NCBI GenBank assembly: GCA_937625935.1
Contig: OW569393.1
Location: forward strand, 186,001-250,000
Direction of reading: 5' to 3'
Origin: Tetramitus jugosus
Lineage: Eukaryota > Heterolobosea > Eutetramitea > Acrasida > Vahlkampfiidae
DNA length: 64,000 nt
Shown: piece by piece, positions 39,381 to 48,340 of the stretch
Numbering within the stretch: position 1 is the stretch's first letter
Layout of the letters: every line of letters starts with the position of its first letter
Notes under the pieces: model-generated
Databases searched by the model: none
The model's input: only the letters and a program-made list of their open reading frames with translations
What the model was told of the DNA's origin: nothing
Position numbers and translations under genes: made by a program

Positions 39381-40234
39381 GGTACAAGTAATGAGTAAAT
39401 GGTGCTTTTTGAGATAGATCTGTGAACTATTGTGAGTGGGTTTTTTTGCAGATCGAACAACAAAATTATTGTGAACTGATAAAGGGTGAAATTTTTGGAG
39501 GAATTCATGCGCAGAAATACCGCAAACAGTATCTCCGCAGCAAAAGGCATACGATTCCTAAGAACTGTTTCTGGGCCCTTCAATGGATCATGCATTTCAC
39601 TTCAAATTGGACCATTACTCAATTGTGCACAATTTACCCTTTTGTTCACCATATGAGCTATCTCCGTTCCTTCACTGGACGAGTGAAATATGGTGACGAA
39701 AAATAGGTTATCTTCAAATCGCGTTGTCCTCACCACGACACTTGAGAGGAAAAAACTCGAACAACAATAGGTTCTACCAACCTATCGAGATTACCAAGGC
39801 ACTCTTTTGAGAGTTTGGCAATTCCTTCAATAATCGTCTCACTAGATGGTAGATTCAATGGTGCAGGGCGTAGTTCGTTGGTTTTTTGACTGATTAGGGG
39901 TCCATCATGAGGGATAATGCCCACTTTGTCTTCATCTGTGCAACTTCATGGTGACATCGAAATCTATTTGGACAAGAAATAATGTCCACAGGTCTCCTGG
40001 CCAATTCAAAAGAGCAGACCCAGGAATAAGTGGTAAACAGGCGCCAAAAAACGGTCACTCCATTCCCCATCTGAGGATGATTCTACACAAGTGTATCGTT
40101 GTCATGAATTAGGTAGTGAACAACGTTTCCTTAAATCATTCTGTACATAATCAGTTTTTTACATGAGGCGAAGACTTTATTGAGATAACCTCAGTAATGG
40201 AGATTTGGCTTTTAATTTTAGGGTTGAGCTGTCT
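39381..40234. other. Intergenic, 854 bp
   Basis: The region lies between the start of the SDR gene and the stop of the BTB gene. A minus-strand frame at 39730-39924 (PHDGPLISQKTNELRPAPLN...) starts with an alternative codon and has no partner exon or motif I can support. No repeat, RNA gene or transposon end was recognised. Confidence 0.45.
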
Positions 40235-41290
40235 TTACCCGCGATAGTCCCTTCCGAAAGGTTTTGTTACTATGGATGAGAATAGACTATCCCATTGTGC
40301 ACTATTATGATGTGTTTGTGCATGATAGCCAAATGATCGACTAACTAGATTTAGGTAGGCGTTCTGAGCGATCTTTAACTTGTTCTCTCTCTCCTCCAAT
40401 TCCCTTTTCAGATTTCGGATCTGAATATCTCTCAGCGAATTGGGGGCAACTCGCTGTACGTATTGGCAACTCTCTTTCAGAGGTTCCACCTTATCCGATG
40501 GAATATTTTGACCCAAAACCTTGTCTAATAATCGAACACAGGCTTCCTGATTTAGTTTGTTAGACGAAGCATACAATTCCACAAAATGAAGCACAGTCAA
40601 TTCATCACACACCCTCATGTTTGATGAACTGAGTAGCATTACTACTTCATCCACATTCAACCCTATTAAGTCTTCCTTGTTCTCTCCTTTTCTGATAGTT
40701 TCAAAGTTCTGAGCCACCACTGTTACACATTGAGCACAGAGCCTTTTCAGGTCGTAATCTCTTGACAGTTGAAGCAAAGTCAAATAGTTTGTGCAATTAA
40801 CCAAAGGTACCATTATCTCTTCACTACTCATGAACAGTTCATTCATCTCATACAAGTGAGCTAATTTGAGAACTGAAATGCACTTGTCCAGTGATCCCTC
40901 TATCTCAATTGAGCCACTATACATGTACTCTAACACACTGGAGAAAGCAGAAAAATCAATCACACCTTCACTGCTGGTTAGGTCAATCGTGCGAGTAGAT
41001 GATTCTTTCATTCCGTGATTATTGTACAGCATTGTTCGAAACACTGGACTTGCAGATGCGAGTACAAATCTATGGGCTTTATATGTTTTTTCTCGACATT
41101 TGATGGAAATATCAGTGCCAATCTGATTCTGGTATGATGTGAGCAGTTGGTTGGCAAGATGTTGTTGGTGCTGAATGGACATGGATTTCGACAATTGTTG
41201 TTTGTTGGAAATTAAGGGGAAGATTTTTTTGGAACAGCTCGGATTGAGATTGAAGGACCCCTCCTTCAAATTGCTGCGGAGATTCAACAT
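40235..41290 (-). CDS. BTB/POZ-BACK domain protein
   Basis: This 351-aa protein starts at the ATG at 41290; an internal Met (MSIQHQQ) is an alternative start. The BTB domain is clear: ISIKCREKTYKAHRFVLASASPVFRTMLYNN...MKES, then FSAFSSVLEYMYSGSIEI. A BACK-type helical region follows (NYLTLLQLSRDYDLKRLCAQCVTVVAQNFETI...), with a short C-terminal coiled coil (LKRELEERENKLKIAQNAYLN). BTB-BACK proteins dimerise and often adapt substrates to Cul3 ligases, but no Kelch or MATH substrate domain is present here. A broken paralogue of its BACK region lies at 45300-45432. Confidence 0.9.
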   Translation of the reverse strand: MLNLRSNLKEGSFNLNPSCSKKIFPLISNKQQLSKSMSIQHQQHLANQLLTSYQNQIGTDISIKCREKTYKAHRFVLASASPVFRTMLYNNHGMKESSTRTIDLTSSEGVIDFSAFSSVLEYMYSGSIEIEGSLDKCISVLKLAHLYEMNELFMSSEEIMVPLVNCTNYLTLLQLSRDYDLKRLCAQCVTVVAQNFETIRKGENKEDLIGLNVDEVVMLLSSSNMRVCDELTVLHFVELYASSNKLNQEACVRLLDKVLGQNIPSDKVEPLKESCQYVQRVAPNSLRDIQIRNLKRELEERENKLKIAQNAYLNLVSRSFGYHAQTHHNSAQWDSLFSSIVTKPFGRDYRG

Positions 41291-41316
41291 GTAAGGTGTG
41301 GCATATTTGCGTGGAT

Positions 41317-41589
41317 ATGCTCATCGCTCGATTGTCGACATTAGCAAGGAGTTACGGCAGTGAATTTTTTGATGTGAGAGACAAGAGTGATCGTTGGATA
41401 TGCAAAGGCCATGAGATTGTTGTCAAGGAACAAAAGGAACCCGCGGAAACTGTCATGAAGTATCCTACTCTTCGTGATATTTCAACCAACTCACACAAGT
41501 GGCTTATTCTGTGCACAGGACTTGAAGAAATAGGCTACAAGTGCTTCTCCAAGATCTCGTCTAGTGTACTTGTCTTGCTCTCCCTTTAG
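41317..41589 (+). CDS. Short ORF, possibly a gene fragment
   Basis: 90 codons from an ATG at 41317, divergent from the BTB gene (27 bp apart) and overlapping the end of the next minus-strand gene by 29 bp. One stretch (FDVRDKSDRWICKGHEIVV) resembles the strand-turn-strand of chromo/Tudor-like modules (D[VI]RD-x(3)-W), but the pattern ends early. I cannot assign a function. It could be a truncated pseudogene or chance. Confidence 0.2.
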   Translation: MLIARLSTLARSYGSEFFDVRDKSDRWICKGHEIVVKEQKEPAETVMKYPTLRDISTNSHKWLILCTGLEEIGYKCFSKISSSVLVLLSL

Positions 41590-42368
41590 ATTCTAGGGAG
41601 TCAACCTGATATTCAGACATCGTCTTAATCACCAATTTCAACACACATTGTTCTTCTTCAGAGTCAACCCCACGTTGTTGGGCCAGGAAATAGTTATTGT
41701 GAATGGCCACACAATCTCCCAGGAACAACTGCTTAGTTTCCAAATCCTTGACTTCCTTTTTGAGCTCTTGATTAGTACTCACTTGTTCTTCAAACTTCTT
41801 TTCGACCTCTTGATTGACAATCTTTTGCTCTTGATAAACAATCACTTGTGCTTCAAACATCTTCTCAACCTCTTTAAGTCTCCCATTCATCTCTTCAAAC
41901 TTAGCCAGAATAGTATTGACACTCTGTTCCTTGTAAAACCTTGCTCGCTTCAACAATGGCATCTTGATATCGGTTGGTTGAAACTTCTGACGAGACTTGA
42001 ACAAATCCTCAAATGTTCTCTTCTTCTCTCTGTGCCTAGACCAGAGGAGGATCTATGGGATGAGAATCGGTCATTTTCATAAAATCGAAAAAACCAACCT
42101 CTGAAGCAATGTGAAAGCCCTCGATGAGTCCGTCATCTGATTCAAGGGTCAATGACATTTCTCTCTTCTGGCTACTACTAGGGGATCCTTCAGTCAGAGC
42201 CATTATTGAATTGGTTTGCTTGAAAACCAAAACTTTCCCACGCCTGAAGCTGAAAACTACAGTACCGAAGGAGCCATCTTTCTTTTGTCCGTCGGTGGTA
42301 ATTGGCGCTAATTTTTTTTCCGATCTGACACTAGACTTCCATTTTGGCACTTGAGCAGCAAGTTCCAT
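41561..42368 (-). CDS. Coiled-coil protein, two exons
   Basis: Exon 1 is 42368-42099 (90 codons) and exon 2 is 42052-41561 (163 codons plus stop). The 46-nt intron has donor GTTGGT and acceptor CATAG in phase 0. About 253 aa. Exon 1 encodes a basic Ser-rich segment (VPKWKSSVRSEKKLAP...). The second exon begins HREKKRTFEDLFKSRQ and then forms a long coiled coil (ILAKFEEMNGRLKEVEKMF..., EQVSTNQELKKEVKDLE). No known domain. Exon lengths are both multiples of three and the joined frame is open, which supports the model, but the donor is non-consensus, so an alternative is two separate ORFs. Confidence 0.55.
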
Positions 42369-42515
42369 AATTGACCCTAACGCTCCAGTTGAGTATGTTT
42401 CAGATTCACAAAAAAAATTGAGAGGGGTGCTGTTTCGAATTGGACGAGATATCTCGGAATGTAATCCCTGCCAATTGATGTCACAAGAAACAAAAACTAG
42501 AAACAAGCAATATAC

Positions 42516-44126
42516 ATGAGGATGCATACTTATTTTCTACTGGCTACGCTGACTCTCCTTTTCTCCACAGCCTCTGCCTCGCTCCTGTCTTGTGCCAGGA
42601 ATTACACTGAGCTGCACGAGCACCATGTCGTTGCCAGCACTGGGAGTTCTTTCCTCCAAAACTTGATTGTGGACTATAGAATTCTTCATGATTCAAGACT
42701 GCTCTACATTGAAAACCAACGCAATTATGCAACAAGCCAATCAAAGTTGAAATTGATGCAAGACTTGAACCATCCAGACCAAGTGAAAACACTGATTAGT
42801 TCAGATGCAAAAGTGGATGGACGATTGTGTGGAATGAGTGATGCAGATTACAATGGCAATGTCTATGTAGTTACCTTTTTGAAAGATATCAATCAGGTTG
42901 TATCTCCATTGAAACTTACTCAAGTTATCACAGATCAAAGTGCCGTTGGTAGAACTGTTGAGTATACTGAGCCTTCAGTGACCGACATTCCAGTGTATAA
43001 CGTGGATGGAACTCAATCTGGTGTGATGAATGGGGATGATGCTAGTGTTGTTTCTGCAACGGGAGGTTGTATGTCTGTGGTTGTCAATCCTGCTCGACTC
43101 GATACTGGAGCACTGCTGGTCAAATCATACAAGGGTTCAGTTGTAGTTGTGCACTATGATCTGAAAGACATGAAAATGTTGAGACATACCGTACTACTTC
43201 CTCAAGTGAATGATGTGGAGGTTGATCATGAAACTGCAGGAAAACTTCGGGTTGATGCAAATCATGGTTTCATCTACGCATTTGTAGCGATGACTAAAGA
43301 GGTGCAAGTTGCGGTTGAGACTATGCACAACCTGGCTCATAATTCCGTGATCCAATTTCCGGAGCATGCCGGCTCAAACACGACTGTTCATGTCCTGTTT
43401 AAGATTGATAGTGGATCCGGTGTTATTCTGGGTATCAAACAAATCTCAGTCTATGAAAGTATCACAACAGAACACTTGATAGATATGGACATATACGCAG
43501 ATCCCAAAACATTTACTACTACTATGCATGCGATTGGAACTGTCCCTATGGACAAATCAAATAAGTTCTTGTATCTCAGGTATGATGGAATTGAAAAGAT
43601 GGAGAGCACAGTTCGATTAGATCCAGACTTCTTTTCAGTGTTCAACTTTAGTGGCAACATAGCTCCGATTCCTAAGAATATAGTCGCAAAAGATGACTCT
43701 ACTGCAGTTATTTCAGGTGGTTCTTCTCCAGCAATATTCCACCATTCCAATGCATTTCTACGAGAGTATGACTCCAAAGCTGGACACAGTTATGGAATAG
43801 CCTGGTCAGCCAAATCAGATTTATTTGCGAATGCGATGCAAATCGTAGATGGAAAGATTTACTATGTACAACAACGAGGTGCGCCTAATGCACTAACCAC
43901 CTCCCTCGATGTCAAGTGGTGTGGTCCATTTAATCCTAACCCACCGAGTCCACCTAACCCTCCAAACCCACCAAAGAAGCCACTTAACTACAGAAAACTC
44001 ATTGTGGGTCTATCTTTAGGTCTATCAGTTCCCTTCATTTCAATCATTGTACTTGCTGTCTGTGCTGTTGCATTCTTCAAAGTGATGAGAAAGGGAGATG
44101 ATATCGAACGCACAAGATTAATGTAA
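42516..44126 (+). CDS. Type I membrane protein with Pro-rich stalk
   Basis: This 536-aa protein starts at the ATG at 42516, followed by a signal peptide (YFLLATLTLLFSTASA). A ~420-residue ectodomain has repeated short strands with aromatic and Gly turns, such as YNGNVYVVTFL, GALLVKSYKGSVVVVHYD and DGKIYYVQQRG, suggesting a beta-propeller. A stalk of PNPP/SPP repeats comes next (43930-43980; NPNPPSPPNPPNPPKKP). It is followed by one membrane helix (LIVGLSLGLSVPFISIIVL) and a short basic-acidic tail (KVMRKGDDIERTRLM). No family is recognised. The location is probably plasma membrane. Confidence 0.82.
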   Translation: MRMHTYFLLATLTLLFSTASASLLSCARNYTELHEHHVVASTGSSFLQNLIVDYRILHDSRLLYIENQRNYATSQSKLKLMQDLNHPDQVKTLISSDAKVDGRLCGMSDADYNGNVYVVTFLKDINQVVSPLKLTQVITDQSAVGRTVEYTEPSVTDIPVYNVDGTQSGVMNGDDASVVSATGGCMSVVVNPARLDTGALLVKSYKGSVVVVHYDLKDMKMLRHTVLLPQVNDVEVDHETAGKLRVDANHGFIYAFVAMTKEVQVAVETMHNLAHNSVIQFPEHAGSNTTVHVLFKIDSGSGVILGIKQISVYESITTEHLIDMDIYADPKTFTTTMHAIGTVPMDKSNKFLYLRYDGIEKMESTVRLDPDFFSVFNFSGNIAPIPKNIVAKDDSTAVISGGSSPAIFHHSNAFLREYDSKAGHSYGIAWSAKSDLFANAMQIVDGKIYYVQQRGAPNALTTSLDVKWCGPFNPNPPSPPNPPNPPKKPLNYRKLIVGLSLGLSVPFISIIVLAVCAVAFFKVMRKGDDIERTRLM

Positions 44127-44308
44127 TGAAACAAAACCATTCAAGACAACCATTGTTTAATTAAATTGAGTTGTGGAACCTCTTACTATCATCCCTTCTA
44201 TCTATATGTGAGAATTCTTCACTCAACAAAACTCTTGACAACTCCTGGAGCTGAAGCCGATCGAAGGAATGAAAATAAACCACCCAGAAATCCCAAACAC
44301 ACATAAAC

Positions 44309-44473
44309 ATGGCTACCTACCTCAAATCACAACTGCTACAACAAGTAGAGTGCTCCATTTGCAATGACGCACTGAACACACCCAAAATTCTTAGTTGTAA
44401 CCACACGTCCTGCCTCATTCACATGGAGAAAGACATCGCAAGAGTGGATCAACAGATTAAGGAAACATTGTGA
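44309..44473 (+). pseudogene. Truncated RING-finger gene fragment
   Basis: A 54-codon ORF starts at an ATG in good context and encodes the first half of a C3HC4 RING: CSICNDALNTPKILSCNHTSC (first CxxC, then CxHxxC). The second metal-binding half (CPxCR) is missing because the frame ends at TGA 44471-44473. Such RING-start proteins (TRIM-like) are E3 ubiquitin ligases when complete. I infer a 3'-truncated or decayed copy. Confidence 0.7.
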
Positions 44474-44581
44474 GATACAGAAAGCGATGAGTAAGAGCAT
44501 ATATGATAGCTTCTTTGTATCAAAAGTTAATGTACAAGTGATGTTGTAACAGATTTAAAGTCGTGGTTAGTCGCTCGTTTA

Positions 44582-44727
44582 GATAATTTTAATCAAGATA
44601 TGCTCGCTGTAATGAAGGAGAGTGGATTTGCATTGCAATATGCACGAAATGAACTGACAAAGAAGTTGTTCTTGCAGCGGTGAAACAGAATGGATATGCA
44701 TTGAACTTCAGACTTGGACGAAAATAG
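44582..44727 (+). pseudogene. DUF4116-type repeat remnant with frameshift
   Basis: Two neighbouring frames encode successive DUF4116-like units: NFNQDMLAVMKESGFALQYARNEL, then after a shift near 44657 KEVVLAAVKQNGYALNFR. The family consists of tandem ~24-residue repeats (DREVVLAAVKQNGxALxYAS). Only about two units remain and the frame is broken, so it is not functional as it stands. Confidence 0.6.
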
Positions 44728-45299
44728 ACAAAGTTTTTATGATTTCTGAATGAATGTGAAAAACTATTGTTGGTGAGATAGAGCACTTTCTTAGCCTTTA
44801 TAAATATGTATATAGTGCGACCTTTGTTTTCTTCGACAACTTCCGCCGACCGAACTGCTGCAGCTCGTTGAAGTCAAACTTTTCCAATGACAGTTTCGAA
44901 TACAAGCATGATGTTCAACTCAGTTTTATCCTTTGTAACAGTGCATGATCACTATTTGTAAATAGAACTGATCCCTATGCACCAATCTCGAATTGTTTCT
45001 AATAATTGAATAGCTAGGCGTTCTTTAGGAGAAATCGCAATCACCATGCATTTTGGGAACGACTTGCATCATAAGTGCCACAACAACTAAAACTGAGGAA
45101 GCAACTCTCGCATGTAACAGGAGTTGGTTTTATCTATCAGCTTGACAAAAGAACTAGAGACTGTTTGCCAGTTTGTAAACCTCACAATCAATCAACCATA
45201 ATCGGATGATAGCAAAGAATAAAACAGTTGATTAGAGCACGCTCTGACACTAGAAATTGTCCACACCGAGCTAAACAATAATAAATTCCAATAAAAACA

Positions 45300-45432
45300 A
45301 CTCTCAAGTATTATGACTATTTCATTCACAGTCAACTTCATCAATTCTTCCTTTTTCTCTTCCTTTCTAATAGATTCAAAATTCTTAGCTCCGATTGCTA
45401 CACATTGACCATCGAAGCCTTTCAAATGACAG
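45300..45432 (-). pseudogene. BTB-BACK protein remnant, paralogue of the 40235-41290 gene
   Basis: On the minus strand the reading GQCVAIGAKNFESIRKEEKK..., ELMKLTVNEIVIIL aligns with AQCVTVVAQNFETIRKGENK..., DLIGLNVDEVVMLL of the intact BTB gene. The surrounding frame (45192-45521) has no BTB domain and unrelated ends, so this is an isolated duplicated fragment. Confidence 0.7.
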
Positions 45433-46322
45433 CGAAAGCTTTTCGGATGCCCCTGTGTTTCCCACCAAACATGTGCAGATGTCAAATACAAATTGACCTC
45501 TCGTTTTTGCGGAAGTTTCAAGTCTCCAAGGTATTTGATCTCTCTTTTCGACAGAAACTAACTAGTTCACCGACTACAAATAACCCTACAGATATTCATT
45601 GACACTGCTTCCATGTTTCGTGTTGACTTCCTCTTGGTGAAGACCACAAAACCATCTTTCTTGAACCAGAAAATTTAAGTGCACATATACAGTTGACAAA
45701 AACGGTATTTCATCGATTGAAAATGAAAAAACACGAGCCATGAGAGTACCAACGCAGACAATTCCGGTTCTTGGATTATTTCTATAACAAGCATCAGAAG
45801 TAAGGATTTTATTGGCATCACCGATGCAGTTTTCAATGCAAGTGTAAGGTCAAAGTTTTGTAATCTATTTATTCATGTCAACGAATATTCCAATCATTCA
45901 ATGAGTTTTATTGAAATGAAGAAGGTCCATTATCGGAGGAAAGAAGAACCGAACTTTTCAATTTTGTAAAACAGAATGTGAATTTCCTATCATCGCATGA
46001 GATGAAAATATGCTTCGAAAGCAATACCTTGTGTCTTTATTATGTTGAACAAACCAAAGATTTATTGGCTGTTGTTGTGGGGGCGTTAATTCTGTGCCCT
46101 CAGCAAATCAGTTTACATTTAATGATTCTTCACTCGAGTCCAAAGACTTTGAATCAAATTCGATACTCTCCTTCATCTTCATAGATGCACCAGGAATTTG
46201 AAAAAATAATTGATTTCGGAAACTTAAAATTTTTAATGAGATCTCTGGGACTAACATGGTTGATTCAAGGTCGTGTGGACCAGAAATTGTTGTCTCAGAA
46301 CAACATACATTCCATTTTGCAA

Positions 46323-48089
46323 TTATAGTTTCAAACTTTGGAAAGCATTTCCAATCATTTCTCCTTGTACTGTTGTGCCGTCCTCCTGTACAACTTCTAT
46401 CAAAACTTCAGCTTCACCAAACTTCATTAAAACAGTAATATCTTGATCAGTTGTTTTTGGAGTCACCTTAACCGGAATTGATTGGAGGAGACCTACAGTT
46501 TTTTCATCGACGTACTTGACCTTTTCTTTTGGAGAATAGAATATTTTGATGTCTGCTTCTGTTTGTCCTGCTGCGATACTAAACTTGTGTTGAGTGACCC
46601 TGTTTGTTTCGATTTCTTCCCCTTTCTTGGCATATGTCTTGAAAACACCCGGTACAACAAATTCACCACCCTTGCTGACACATCGATTTTCTTCGTGAAG
46701 CGAATTATTGAAAACTTGTTCTACTTCGACACCATAAGTGTATTTAGATCGTCTAGTCTGGATGAGACTTGGATCCCTACCCAATAAGCACGCACCGTTA
46801 ACCACAGCTTCTCCACTGAATTTTGGCATGATAAGTCTTGTAGTTGGTGTTTCACATTCTTCTTTCAATCTCTTTCGAAGAACTTCACTTTGACCGAAGC
46901 CACCGACCAAGAAGATGAAATCAACTGGTTTTCTTGAAATCTTTTTAGTTTCTTTCAATTGTTCTTTCACTTGTGATACAATGGTATCTACTGGCTTCTG
47001 GAAGATTCGCTCGACATCTTTACCGGACAATTTCAATTTGAACGTATCTTGATCTATAATTTTTGATTCAGTTACCAGTTTCGAAAGTAAAGGAGGAACG
47101 TTCAACTTGATCGGTTTCTTCACATCTTTAACATCTCTCTTTGCCTTCTCCCAATTTGCCAACAACTCCAAGTAGAAGATCGGATTTTCCTTCTTAAATT
47201 TATCAAACTTGGCTTGAGTAAAATCTTGAACGAGAATGTTGATGAATTCATTGTCCAATGCCGTCGAACCATACATATTACCACTTGGAATTGTTACAGT
47301 CTTCAGTCTGCAATGAGAATCGAGCTTGTGAACAGTGATATCTACTGTACCACCACCTGCATCAATAATCATGATGATCTTATCTGATTGCAAACTCTTT
47401 TTCTGATCTTTATCAATACAATAAATGGCAGCAGCCTCAGGCTCTGCAACCATCATGAAATCATGAAGTGGACAATCTTCGTCATCAATAAAGCCAGCCT
47501 GGAAAATAATTTTTCTAAATTCTTTCTTGTGAGTTTCTTCCCACACGACAGGGACAGAGAAACACCATCTAATATCTCTAGAAGTAATGGATATATCCTG
47601 TTGAGTAATTTTATCCATGATCAAGTCTTTGATATATCTTAAGTATTCTGTAGTAACTTCCTTGACTGGTAGTTTCAAGCCGTCTTGTTCCAAATGACCA
47701 TTATGATCCTTTTTCAGGTCATTCTTGAAGAACTTGAAGAGGACCTTTTTCTTTGATGATGAAGTGGGAGATGGTGCAGTAGATGTTGTACCAACTGAAG
47801 TATCATCATCAGAATCGGAATCATCATCGTCTTGAGTGAGATATTCCTTCTGGGCAGTGTATCCCCACTGTTCAGGAGTTTCTTCAGATTTTTCATACAA
47901 GATGGCACTTATGTTTTTGCAGTATTTGTTATCACCACAATCGTCCCAATCTTGATAATTATGGACAGATGAAGTTTTGTCTGCAACGAACATAAAAGAG
48001 AAACCTGTACCGCTTGTACCAAAGTCGACACCAACTACAACTTTCTTTGGGTTTTCTGGATTGCTGTCAATGATACCTTTACTGGACAT
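46323..48089 (-). CDS. Hsp70-like ATPase of the HSPA12 type
   Basis: This 588-aa protein starts at the ATG at 48089. The actin/Hsp70 nucleotide-binding signatures are present: phosphate-1 VGVDFGTSGTGFSF, AEPEAAA, phosphate-2 MIIDAGGGTVDITVH, and the adenosine loop FIFLVGGFGQSEVL. The DFGTSxTG and EPEAAA forms, together with the absence of a canonical substrate-binding domain, place it with the HSPA12 branch rather than classical DnaK/HSP70. The last ~150 residues form a beta-rich tail. An Asp/Ser-rich insert lies at 47750-47840. It is transcribed divergently from a related gene 251 bp away. A chaperone or signalling ATPase role is inferred. Confidence 0.9.
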   Translation of the reverse strand: MSSKGIIDSNPENPKKVVVGVDFGTSGTGFSFMFVADKTSSVHNYQDWDDCGDNKYCKNISAILYEKSEETPEQWGYTAQKEYLTQDDDDSDSDDDTSVGTTSTAPSPTSSSKKKVLFKFFKNDLKKDHNGHLEQDGLKLPVKEVTTEYLRYIKDLIMDKITQQDISITSRDIRWCFSVPVVWEETHKKEFRKIIFQAGFIDDEDCPLHDFMMVAEPEAAAIYCIDKDQKKSLQSDKIIMIIDAGGGTVDITVHKLDSHCRLKTVTIPSGNMYGSTALDNEFINILVQDFTQAKFDKFKKENPIFYLELLANWEKAKRDVKDVKKPIKLNVPPLLSKLVTESKIIDQDTFKLKLSGKDVERIFQKPVDTIVSQVKEQLKETKKISRKPVDFIFLVGGFGQSEVLRKRLKEECETPTTRLIMPKFSGEAVVNGACLLGRDPSLIQTRRSKYTYGVEVEQVFNNSLHEENRCVSKGGEFVVPGVFKTYAKKGEEIETNRVTQHKFSIAAGQTEADIKIFYSPKEKVKYVDEKTVGLLQSIPVKVTPKTTDQDITVLMKFGEAEVLIEVVQEDGTTVQGEMIGNAFQSLKL

Positions 48090-48340
48090 TGTTGAATGTG
48101 TAGTTGTTTTAGATTTTTGAGGAGGTTGTTATTTTTTCAGTTGTTCAAAACGTCAAAAACTGTCAAATTTATGGAAAAATTGTTGGTTGATCGAGATTTT
48201 GGGATACTTCAATGAATATCTAGTCAAATGATAAACTCCGATGGATTTGAAGGATGACTTGTCAACCTTGACATCAACGAAGGAAAAAAAACTTTCACCT
48301 TCACAAAAAAATCAACAAAACACTCCTCAAATCAAAACAA
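48090..48340. promoter_or_regulatory. Shared promoter region of the divergent Hsp70-like pair
   Basis: The two start codons face away from each other across 251 bp, so both promoters must lie here. The sequence is AT-rich. I could not identify a convincing heat-shock element or TATA box, so coregulation is only suggested by the arrangement. Confidence 0.4.

Larger units (their letters stand above)
44127..46322. other. 2.2-kb region of gene fragments
   Basis: There is no intact gene. The stretch holds a truncated RING ORF (44309-44473), a DUF4116-type remnant (44582-44727) and a BTB-BACK remnant (45300-45432); each is entered separately. A minus-strand open stretch near 46150-46330 (SETTISGPHDLES...) vaguely resembles a filamin-repeat start, but this is weak. 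The rest is AT-rich without motifs. Confidence 0.5.

Noticed and set aside
39730-39924. Minus-strand ORF with gene-like composition (PHDGPLISQKTNELRP)
   Set aside because: It starts with a non-ATG codon, and I could not find consistent splice partners or a domain.
46150-46330. Possible filamin-repeat fragment on the minus strand (SETTISGPHDLES)
   Set aside because: The match is only a few residues; it is not enough to annotate.
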